Below, piece by piece: positions 36,998-46,000 of a stretch of DNA of 64,000 bases (its first letter is position 1; every line of letters begins with the position of its first letter). This stretch comes from Cellulophaga sp. Hel_I_12 (GTDB lineage: Bacteria > Bacteroidota > Bacteroidia > Flavobacteriales > Flavobacteriaceae). A program made the translations under genes and the position numbers. The notes under the pieces were generated by a model that was not told where the DNA came from, made no database searches, and was given only the letters and a program-made list of their open reading frames with translations. The stretch lies in assembly GCF_000799565.1 (NCBI RefSeq), contig NZ_JUHB01000001.1:1611001-1675000 (forward strand), given 5' to 3'.

Positions 36998-39900
36998 CTA
37001 GGAGGCTTTTTCACCTTCTGTTTTCTCCCCAGCATCAACTCCCCCTTCGGGGGTCGGGGGGCTTATCATGTAATACACTAATGGCACCACCAATAAGGTA
37101 AGTATCGTCGATACAATGGTACCACCCATTAACGAAATCGCTAATCCTTGAAAAATAGGATCGAATAGGATGACAAATGCCCCAATCACTACTGTTCCTG
37201 CCGTTAACAAAATAGGAGTTGTACGCACTGCTCCAGCTTCAATAGCAGCTTGTTTTAAAGGAATACCCTCTGCTGTTCGAAGGTTGATAAAATCGATTAA
37301 CAATACCGAGTTTCGAACCATAATACCGGCTAAGGCAATCATTCCGATAAAAGACGTTGCTGTAAAGAACGCTCCCATGATCCAGTGTCCTAGAATAATA
37401 CCAATTAACGATAAGGGAATCGCAACCATCATTACAATTGGTGCTTTAAAGTTCTGGAACCATCCTACTATTAAAATGTAAATCAAAATAATTGCTCCTA
37501 AAAAGGCTATACCTAAATCTCTAAATACTTCTAATGTAATTTGCCATTCTCCATCCCATTTTACCGTATAATTATCTTCATATTCTGGCTGACCCAAATA
37601 CATTTCGTTGAGTTCAAAACCTTGTGGTAAGGTAATTTCTTTCAACTTCTCCTCCATTCCTAAAATAGCATAGGCAGGACTTTCCAATTCTCCAGCCATA
37701 TCCGCCATCACATAAACCACACGCTTTTGGTTTTTTCGGTAAATACTTTTTGCGGCTGTAGTTTCATTAATAGTCACCAAATCTGCAATTGGCACCAAAT
37801 TGCCCTGTTTCGATTTCACTTTTAATTGTGAAATATCAGAAATCGTCGATTTTTCCTTTTCCTCTAAAGTCAAAACTAAACCAACTTGGTTAGCTGCATC
37901 TTCATCATATAAATTAGTGATGGCTCTGTTAGACAATGCCATATTCATGGTGTATGCGATTTGCTGTGGTGCCACACCATATAACATCGCTTTTTCTTTA
38001 TTGATTTCAAATTGATATTCCGTTTGGTCTGCTTCAACCATCCAATCAACATCAACCACATCAACTGTATTTTGTAAAATATTCTTAACGCTGTTTGCAA
38101 TTTTTATTTGCTCATCATAATCAGGTCCATAAACTTCAGCCACAATTGTTGATAAAACTGGTGGTCCGGGAGGCACTTCCACCAACTTGACGTTTGCATT
38201 ATATTTTGCGGCTATTTTCTGAATATCTGGACGCAATAAGGAAGCAATATCATGACTTTGTGCAGAACGTTTGTCTTTCCCTATTAAATTCACTTGAATA
38301 TCTGCCATATTAGATCCACCACGTAAATCGTAATGACGTACCAAACCGTTAAAGGTTATGGGTGCAGATGTACCCACATAATTCTGGTAATTCACAACTT
38401 CTGGTCGCGTAGATAAATATTGCGAAATCTCTTGAGTCACCACTCCGGTTCGTTCCAGAGTTGTACCTTCTGGCATATCAATGATTACCTGAAACTCATT
38501 TTTATTATCGAAAGGCAACATTTTTACAGCCACCGAATTGGTGAAAAACAAAGCCATCGTTCCCAGTAACACTAAGAATGTTCCCCCTAAAAACAACCAA
38601 CGTTTTGTTTTACTTTCTAATAATGGCCCTTCAAATTTGTTATAAATTCTATAAATTAAAGTTTCTTCTAATGGTTTTTCTATTTTTTCTGGTTGTCCTT
38701 TTTTATCTTTTTCTCTCAAGAAAATTAAACCTAAATAAGGTGTTATGGTTAAGGCTACAAATAATGATAAAATCATCGCAATCGATGCTCCAATTGGCAT
38801 TGGCGCCATGTATGGGCCCATTAATCCGGAAACAAAAGCCATAGGTAAAACCGAAGCAATCACCGTAAATGTTGCTAAAATTGTTGGGTTACCTACTTCA
38901 TTAATCGCATATAAAGCCGCTTGTTTAAAAGGCAAGCGTTTCATCTTGAAATGCCTATGCATATTTTCGGCAATAATAATAGAATCATCCACCACAATAC
39001 CTGTAACAAATACCAAAGCGAACAATGTAATTCGGTTTAACGTGTAGTCCATCATATAATAACTCAACAAGGTCAATGCAAACGTAATTGGAACCGATAA
39101 AAACACGACCAATCCACCTCGCCAACCCATTGCCAGCATCACTACCAAAGTTACTGCAAAGATAGTCCCTATAAGGTGCCACAACAATTCAGATACTTTT
39201 TGAGAAGCCGTTTCTCCATAGTTTCTACTAATTTCAACTTTTACATCATCAGGGATTAAAGTGGTACGTAAATGGTCGACCTTATCAATTATAATTTCCG
39301 AAATTTTCATCGCATCTGCGCCTTTTCGTTTGGAAACAGAAATAGTAACTGCAGGATATTCCGATTTATATTCGTCCGCTTTTACACTTCCTTTTCCAAA
39401 CCCTAAACTCACATAATTTTGTGGTACTTCTGGACCATCAATAATTTTGGCAACTTGCTTTAAATAAATAGGCTGATTTTGTTGTACACCAACCACCAAA
39501 TTTTCAACATCCGTAACCGTTTCCAAAAACTTTCCAGTATTAATCAAGAATTCAGAATCATTTTTATCAAAACTTCCTGAACTCAATTGGCTATTACTCG
39601 CGGTAATCATTTCAGAAACCGACAAGAAATCTAATCCGCTCGACGCCAATTTATCCTTATCTAAAACCACGCGCAACTGACGGTTTCTGCCACCAATTTT
39701 ATGGGTAATTGCGACGTCATTTACTTTTTTTATCTCACTTTCTAATTCTTGTGCTATTTGGTTTAACTGGTAATCGTCGTAATTTTCACTCCATAAGGTT
39801 AAACCCAACATGGGCACATCGTCAATCGCTCTAGTTTTGACCAACGGAAACGTAACACCAGCTGGCATTTGGTCCATATGTTTGTTAATTTCGTTGTATA

Positions 39901-40237
39901 ATTTCACGAAAGAACGCTCAATATCTTCGCCAACATAAAACTGTACGATCACCATTCCTTGCTCTTTCATAGAGGTGGAATACACATATTCTACACCTTT
40001 AATATTCGAAATTAATTGCTCTAATGGCTTTATCACGCGTGATTCAACTTCCGTTGGACTTGCCCCCGGATAACCCACAAAAATGTCTGCCATTGGCACA
40101 TCAATTTGCGGTTCTTCCTCACGTGGAATTAAAAACGAACTCCATACCCCAACAACCATAAATACAATCATTAACAAGACTGTTAACTTAGATTGCATAA
40201 AGACTTTGGCAATTTTTCCTGCGATACCTTCTTTCAT
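36998..40237 (-). CDS. RND family efflux permease
   Basis: Inner-membrane proton-driven pump of 1079 aa with the RND layout: a first helix (VLLMIVFMVVGVWSSFLIP), a large periplasmic domain, helices around 335-500, a second periplasmic domain and final helices. The proton-relay aspartates appear as VVDDSIIIAEN (about 415). It is closer to the AcrB/HAE group than to metal CzcA pumps, which have other residues there, though the PII-like neighbour is typical of metal systems. The substrate is therefore open. The C-terminal tail SPPTPEGGVDAGEKTEG is encoded by a GC-rich palindromic repeat and is probably not ancestral. Confidence 0.9.
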   Translation of the reverse strand: MKEGIAGKIAKVFMQSKLTVLLMIVFMVVGVWSSFLIPREEEPQIDVPMADIFVGYPGASPTEVESRVIKPLEQLISNIKGVEYVYSTSMKEQGMVIVQFYVGEDIERSFVKLYNEINKHMDQMPAGVTFPLVKTRAIDDVPMLGLTLWSENYDDYQLNQIAQELESEIKKVNDVAITHKIGGRNRQLRVVLDKDKLASSGLDFLSVSEMITASNSQLSSGSFDKNDSEFLINTGKFLETVTDVENLVVGVQQNQPIYLKQVAKIIDGPEVPQNYVSLGFGKGSVKADEYKSEYPAVTISVSKRKGADAMKISEIIIDKVDHLRTTLIPDDVKVEISRNYGETASQKVSELLWHLIGTIFAVTLVVMLAMGWRGGLVVFLSVPITFALTLLSYYMMDYTLNRITLFALVFVTGIVVDDSIIIAENMHRHFKMKRLPFKQAALYAINEVGNPTILATFTVIASVLPMAFVSGLMGPYMAPMPIGASIAMILSLFVALTITPYLGLIFLREKDKKGQPEKIEKPLEETLIYRIYNKFEGPLLESKTKRWLFLGGTFLVLLGTMALFFTNSVAVKMLPFDNKNEFQVIIDMPEGTTLERTGVVTQEISQYLSTRPEVVNYQNYVGTSAPITFNGLVRHYDLRGGSNMADIQVNLIGKDKRSAQSHDIASLLRPDIQKIAAKYNANVKLVEVPPGPPVLSTIVAEVYGPDYDEQIKIANSVKNILQNTVDVVDVDWMVEADQTEYQFEINKEKAMLYGVAPQQIAYTMNMALSNRAITNLYDEDAANQVGLVLTLEEKEKSTISDISQLKVKSKQGNLVPIADLVTINETTAAKSIYRKNQKRVVYVMADMAGELESPAYAILGMEEKLKEITLPQGFELNEMYLGQPEYEDNYTVKWDGEWQITLEVFRDLGIAFLGAIILIYILIVGWFQNFKAPIVMMVAIPLSLIGIILGHWIMGAFFTATSFIGMIALAGIMVRNSVLLIDFINLRTAEGIPLKQAAIEAGAVRTTPILLTAGTVVIGAFVILFDPIFQGLAISLMGGTIVSTILTLLVVPLVYYMISPPTPEGGVDAGEKTEGEKAS
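37038..37064. repeat. GC-rich palindromic repeat, copy 2, inside the RND permease gene
   Basis: Contains CCCCCTTCGGGGG (37041-37053) followed by TCGGGGGGC. It falls in the 3' end of the RND gene and encodes part of its Pro/Gly-rich tail. Confidence 0.75.
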
Positions 40238-40240
40238 AAT

Positions 40241-40269
40241 GAGCCCCTTTAATTCCCCAAAGGGGAAAA
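40241..40269. repeat. GC-rich palindromic repeat, copy 3, in front of the RND gene
   Basis: GAGCCCC, then TTCCCCAAAGGGGAA (40253-40267), four bases upstream of the RND start codon and between it and the adaptor gene. It resembles copies 1 and 2 in composition and symmetry though not in exact sequence. Confidence 0.6.
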
Positions 40270-40370
40270 ACTAGTACGGGATATTTTTTAGTTACTATTT
40301 ACTTTTTTTGAATACCTACACCGTTATTTGAAACCTTGCAGGATATATTGAAAACTATGACTGAGACTGC

Positions 40371-41450
40371 TTACTGCACTGTTATTTTAGCACCGTTGTA
40401 AAGCTTTCCTTCGGCTGAAACGATGTACGCTTCATCTGAATGTAAACCAGATAAAACTTCTACCTGGTTTCCATAAGTTCTACCCAAACGCAACCAACGT
40501 AAAATTGCTGTATTGCTTTGACTTACCGTATACACTCCAGATAATTGTCCGTTGGTAATAATAGCTTCAATTGGGATTAAAACCAGTTCGGTTTTTGCCT
40601 TTCGTTCTACTGGAAACTGAACCGTTGTAAACATTCCTGATAAAATAGCAGCATCTGTTTTGTCTAAATCTATTTTTACTAAATATTGCCCACCCGTATT
40701 TTTAGCAGATGTACTTACTTCGCTTACCTTACCTTTTATAGTTTGGTTAATAGATTTTACTAAAACAGCTACCGTTGATCCATTTTTTATTTCAGAAATT
40801 TCTGTTTCAGGAACCATTGCCATTACTTCAAAATTACCAGGTGCTTCGATACTTATTAGTGGCATTCCTGGATTCGCCATGTTTCCAGCTTCCACATTTT
40901 TGCTTGTTACTATTCCGCTAAAAGGTGCTGTAATATTACTGTATGTAAATTGTGCATTGACTTCGTTTTTCATTTGCTTAGCCGATTCTAATTGTGCTTT
41001 TGCTATTTCGAAATTAGCTGTCATATCATCCATTTCTTTTTGTGATGCACTTTTGTCTGCAAACAAACTTTTAAAGCGGTTGTAATCTTTTTGAGCATTC
41101 TCAAAACCAACAGTTGCCTGTGTAATGCCAGCATTTACTTGTGCACGTTTTGCTTGTAAATCGGCATTATTAATCGATACTAATAATTGTCCTTTTTGTA
41201 CTTTATCTCCAACATTTACGTGTACCTTATCAACGTAGCCCATCATTCTAGTGCTTAAATCTGCACTATTTGTTGCTTCAATTTTTCCGCTTACTGATAG
41301 GAAGGGACTGTTTTCATTAGCTTCAACCTGACTAGTTTTAACAGCAATTGCGGGTGTATTATCTGCAATGGCTTTTTTGTCTTCGCTTCCACAGCTAGCC
41401 AGCAACAAGGTTAAAGAAAATGCTACAATGGTATTTATTTTTATATTCAT
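40371..41450 (-). CDS. RND efflux periplasmic adaptor lipoprotein
   Basis: Membrane-fusion protein joining the RND permease to the outer-membrane channel. A lipoprotein signal (FSLTLLLASC) starts it. Then come a barrel-sandwich half with VNVGDKVQKGQLLVSI (about residue 80), a helical hairpin (AKRAQVNAGITQATVGFENAQ and on), the return half FSGIVTSKNVEAGNMANPG and a beta-barrel (VMAMVPETEISEIKNG). It has 359 aa. It lies 133 bp upstream of the permease gene and 65 bp downstream of the TolC-like gene. Confidence 0.92.
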   Translation of the reverse strand: MNIKINTIVAFSLTLLLASCGSEDKKAIADNTPAIAVKTSQVEANENSPFLSVSGKIEATNSADLSTRMMGYVDKVHVNVGDKVQKGQLLVSINNADLQAKRAQVNAGITQATVGFENAQKDYNRFKSLFADKSASQKEMDDMTANFEIAKAQLESAKQMKNEVNAQFTYSNITAPFSGIVTSKNVEAGNMANPGMPLISIEAPGNFEVMAMVPETEISEIKNGSTVAVLVKSINQTIKGKVSEVSTSAKNTGGQYLVKIDLDKTDAAILSGMFTTVQFPVERKAKTELVLIPIEAIITNGQLSGVYTVSQSNTAILRWLRLGRTYGNQVEVLSGLHSDEAYIVSAEGKLYNGAKITVQ

Positions 41451-41515
41451 TTTATATGTTTTTTAGATCAAGCTTGTTCGTCTTTAATTTTGGTTCTTTT
41501 TTCTTGTTTCTCTTT

Positions 41516-42817
41516 TTATTCTTTAGTTAAAAATTGCACATACGCTAAAGCGTAATTATGATTGAAAATTGTAGTAAAATATTCTAAATGTTTCTGTGCA
41601 AATTGTGTTTCTGCCGCCAGTAAATCGGTTGTTTTTTCTAAACCTTGTTCAAACCTATTTTTTCGAATTCTTAAAGATTCTTGGGTTTGAGATAAAGCAA
41701 GCGTCGTGAGCTCCAAATTATTTTTTGCATCTTGCAGCATACGTTTTGCTCTGTTTAATTCTACTTGACTTTCAGCTTTGTATTGGTCTAATTCTAATTT
41801 AGATTTCTCAAATTCGGCCTTACTCTTTTTAAATTTTCCAAAACGCTTTCCGCCTTCAAATAGTGTCCATGTTAATGCTGCTCCTACTAAATAACCATCA
41901 GTGGCACCTTTAAATAGTTCATCATCATGAAGTTCATAGGTTCCGAAAGCATTAAGACTTGGCAAAAAACTCATCTGATCTGCTTTATGCATATCGCTAT
42001 AGGCCTTAGTTGCCGATTCCATAGCCAGAATATCTGTTCTAGTTTCAGAGAAAAACATAGTTTTTGTGTCAGCCGATGCTATTGTCAATGAATCTGAAGG
42101 TTGTAACATAGCATAGGTATCATCATTCATTAAAACAGATAGACCATTAGAAGCGTTTTGAATGTTACTTTTTGCGTATTGTAACTGATTTTCTATTTCC
42201 GTAACACGAACCTCAACAGCCAAAACATCAGATTTTTGCAAATAGCCTTGAACAAAGTTGTTCGTCGCAATTCGCTTATTTTCTAGAGCTGTTATCTTAG
42301 CCTTCTCCAGAACTTCTACTGCTTTATAGGCTAGTTGCAATTGCATATAGGCCTTTTCAACTTCTAATTCTAAATAATCATTTACACGATTTGCTTGTAA
42401 TTCTGTGGCATTTAATTTTGCTTTTGCCGCTTTACGCTGATAAAAACCATCGAAATTTAACAAGGGTTGCGCTACCGTAATTCTGGTAGCGTAATCTTGA
42501 ACTTCCGAGGGGTTATTTAATATCGCAGGATTAAAATCGCCTTGTGTTAAAATACCTTGATTTAATTTACTACCGAAAGCCATAAGTGGATTGGTGGTTG
42601 CTATTGCCGTATGTGAGGCACTAATATTTGGCAATAAAACTGCGTTTGTCTGTTCATAATCACCTTTTGCCATCAGAACATCTTGCTCAGACATTTTTAT
42701 AGTGTTGTTGCGCTCTTGCACTGCTGCTAAAACATCAGCTTTTGAAACAACTATCATTTCTTGAGCTCCTAGATAAAATTGAAATAATAAAAAAAACAGA
42801 ACTAGAATATTTCTCAT
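41516..42817 (-). CDS. TolC family outer-membrane efflux protein
   Basis: Outer-membrane channel of the efflux system, about 433 aa. I choose the ATG at 42817, which opens into a signal peptide (MRNILVLFFLLFQFYLGAQ); a TTG at 42841 would add eight charged residues before it. Two repeats of long alpha-helical hairpins are visible, with VLLPNISASHTA, ELEVEKAYMQLQLAYKAVEV and TDLLAAETQFAQKHLEY. It is the first gene of the operon TolC-adaptor-permease-PII-like-DUF2892. There is no regulator next to it. Confidence 0.9.
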   Translation of the reverse strand: MRNILVLFFLLFQFYLGAQEMIVVSKADVLAAVQERNNTIKMSEQDVLMAKGDYEQTNAVLLPNISASHTAIATTNPLMAFGSKLNQGILTQGDFNPAILNNPSEVQDYATRITVAQPLLNFDGFYQRKAAKAKLNATELQANRVNDYLELEVEKAYMQLQLAYKAVEVLEKAKITALENKRIATNNFVQGYLQKSDVLAVEVRVTEIENQLQYAKSNIQNASNGLSVLMNDDTYAMLQPSDSLTIASADTKTMFFSETRTDILAMESATKAYSDMHKADQMSFLPSLNAFGTYELHDDELFKGATDGYLVGAALTWTLFEGGKRFGKFKKSKAEFEKSKLELDQYKAESQVELNRAKRMLQDAKNNLELTTLALSQTQESLRIRKNRFEQGLEKTTDLLAAETQFAQKHLEYFTTIFNHNYALAYVQFLTKE

Positions 42818-43009
42818 TGACTTGGATTTATTTTTATGCAAAATTAACCTAGATTCAAACCTAAGTCAGTAACCTTTGTTACAGTAGTAAAGAATAATTT
42901 AAAGCTGCGTAATTTACATGAAAAAGTTGCTGCTATTTTATTCCTTTATTCTATACCCTTTGAAGTAATAATATTATGGAATAAGACATCTAGAACAACT
43001 ATTTCTAAT

Positions 43010-43017
43010 TAATTTTG
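43010..43017 (+). promoter_or_regulatory. Candidate -7 promoter element of tamB
   Basis: TAATTTTG matches TAnnTTTG and lies 62 bp before the tamB start. No clear TTG at -33. Confidence 0.35.
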
Positions 43018-43079
43018 AAAAAAGTCAGAAGTGTTAAAAATTAAGCCTGTTCTTCTTGAACCAAATTTTAAAGTAGCAA

Positions 43080-46000
43080 ATGCAAAAGAAAAAAAGTAAT
43101 TATCGTTTTCTAAGACGCATTTTAAGGCTTATTGTTGTACTTATTTTATTGATTTTTGGTTTGTTATTATTTATAAGAAGTCCATGGGGTCAAAGCATTA
43201 TTGTCGCTAAAGCTACTCGCTTTGTCGCCAACAAAACAGGCACAAAAGTTGAAATTAAAAAACTTTTTATCACTTTTTCCGGAAACGCTTTTATAGAAGG
43301 TTTATATCTAGAAGACAAAAAAGGAGATACATTAATCTATTCAAAATCACTCGAAGCCAATATTCCTATCGCTCCTATATTATTTCAAAATAGTATCGCT
43401 ATAAAATCTTTGAACTGGGATGGTTTACAGGCTAATATTTCTAGAGATGAAGGATCAGAAGATTACAATTTTAGTTTTTTGATAGACGCATTTGCTTCTA
43501 CTGATACTACAACTACAGATACTACAACACAAATTGAGCCCATAAAAATTGATATAGGCACTCTAGATTTCACCAATTTCAAAATCGATTTTAGGGACGA
43601 ATTCGCTGGTTTATTTGCAAAATTAAACTTAGAAACTTTATTGCTTTCTTTTGATAAAATAGATCTAAATGCTATGGCCTTTGAAGTTGATAAAATTATA
43701 CTTAGCAATACCAATATCAACTATAGCCAAACAAAACCTAGTCTTTCAGACGAAACGACAACGGCAACGTTACCATATATCAAAATAAATGATTTAAAAT
43801 TTAAGAATGTAAATGCTATTTACGAGTCACAACTCGATGGTTTTGGGGCAAACATTTTTCTTAATGAATTTCAACTAAAATTACCAAAAGCGGATCTTGC
43901 AAAAAACAGCTTTCATTCCTCCGCACTCAAGCTAAAAAATTCATCTATTGCTTTAAAGCAAAGAAGTGTAAATCTCAAAGATTCCACATCCAGGGTAGCT
44001 ACCACTAATTTTGAGTGGCCTGAATTTTTTATTAAAGCAGAAGATATCGATGTTGAAAACAATACGATTAGCTACGTTCAAAATGAAAATTCTGATCTTA
44101 AAAATGAATTTAATCCCGAAAACCTGAAGTTTGAAAATTTTAACTTAAAGCTCAAAAAATTAAACTATGAACCTGAAAAGGCAAATGTAGACCTTCAAAA
44201 ACTGTCTTTTAGAGAACAAAGTGGTTTTCAATTACAAAACTTCAGTATTGATGCAAATTTGAATAATACCTCAGCATCTGTAGTTAAATTAAACGTACTA
44301 ACCAATAGGAGTAGTTTAAATGGCATCCTAAATTTATCGTATAGCTCTCTTTCGAATCTTCTAAAACAAACCAAAAACTCAAGGATTAAAGCTGAATTGT
44401 CAGACTTTAAAATCGATTTAACTGACGCCTTATATTTTAAACCTGAGCTTAGAAACAATACTAATTTTATAAAAGCATCCCATGAAACTATAAGCGGAAA
44501 TTTAAAAGCCGAAGGTACTTTACAGCAATTAAATATTGCTGACTTTAAGCTGTTATGGGGAGAGAACACCTCGCTTTTGGCCAAAGGTTCACTTAAAAAC
44601 CTCACGGATACAGCTACTTTAGAATTCGATTTCAACAACATAGAAGCGAGAACAAACAGTGCAACAATACTAAGGTTTATTCCTCAAGACAGCTTAGGCA
44701 TATCAATTCCTCCTACACTTTTTCTAAGCGCTAAGGCGCAAGGGAAACTAAATGATATCACTGCTGACGCGTTCTTAAAAACGAGTGAAGGAACTATTAA
44801 TCTTACCGGTAATTTTAAAAATTCTTCCACTATCGAATTTAAGGGAAACCTTGCCGTTGACAGCTTGCAATTAGGAAAAATTCTCAATAACGAACAACTG
44901 GGAATACTCGATTTTACCTTAGATTTTGATGGTAAAGGCAGTAGCCTAAACAGCCTAAATGGAAAACTAAAGGCCGAATTTGAGCAATTAACTTTTAATG
45001 ACTATGATTTTTCGAACCTAGAGGTAGACGGAACCATTGTTGACGGGAAGGGCGCTATCAATGCCGATTTTAAGGATGAAAACTTAAACTTAAGGTCTAA
45101 GGCAACAATTGTTCTTGATCCACTCACTACGGCTATAAAGTTAAAAGTGAATTTAATAGGAGCTGATCTATTGCGCTTAGGTTTTTCAGAAGAAGATATT
45201 AAAATTGCAGTAGAACTAGAGGCCGATCTAAAAAATAGCCCTGAGAATTTTAATTTAGATGCTCAAGTTTTTAATGGGGTTGCAGTATACGAAAACCAAC
45301 AGTACCGATTGAGTACTATTGACATTAGCTCAAAAATTAATGAATTTACTACCGAGGCCCGTATTGAAAGTGATTTTCTAAAAGGAAATTTAAAAGCAAA
45401 TGCGTCACCTTCAGCCCTAACCAAAGCCCTAACCAAGCAGTTCAAAAATTATTTTTCAGATAGTCTGCCTCAAATTTCACAAACCGATAGTGTTCAATTA
45501 AACTTTAAATTAAGCTTGCTGCCAGACCCTATTATCACCAAAGTATTTTTTAAGGAAATAAAACAGCTAGATAGTATATATGTACAGGCTGATTTTGATG
45601 CGCAAACAAAAAAACTAAACGCCAAACTACAAATACCTACCGCAAATTACAATGGCGTCACTTTAGATAGCCTTGCTGTTGATATTGTTGGTGATGCAGA
45701 AAATTTGAAATTTTCCGCTGGTTTTGAAAAGATAAACGCGTATCCTGTGATGATCAAAAAAACAGCATTGACTGGCGTTTTAGAGGATAAAAAACTACAA
45801 TTAAATTTTAAAGCGAACAACGAGAAAGAACTATTGGTGCGTATTAGCTCAGAAGTTACGATGAAAAACGACATGCTTAAATTCTATGTCAATCCATCAA
45901 ACTTGGTTTTAAACGCAAAAAAATGGATGCTACCAGAAACGAATGAAATATCAGTGCTAGATGGGGATTTAAATTTTAAAGATTTTATACTGAATCGAGA

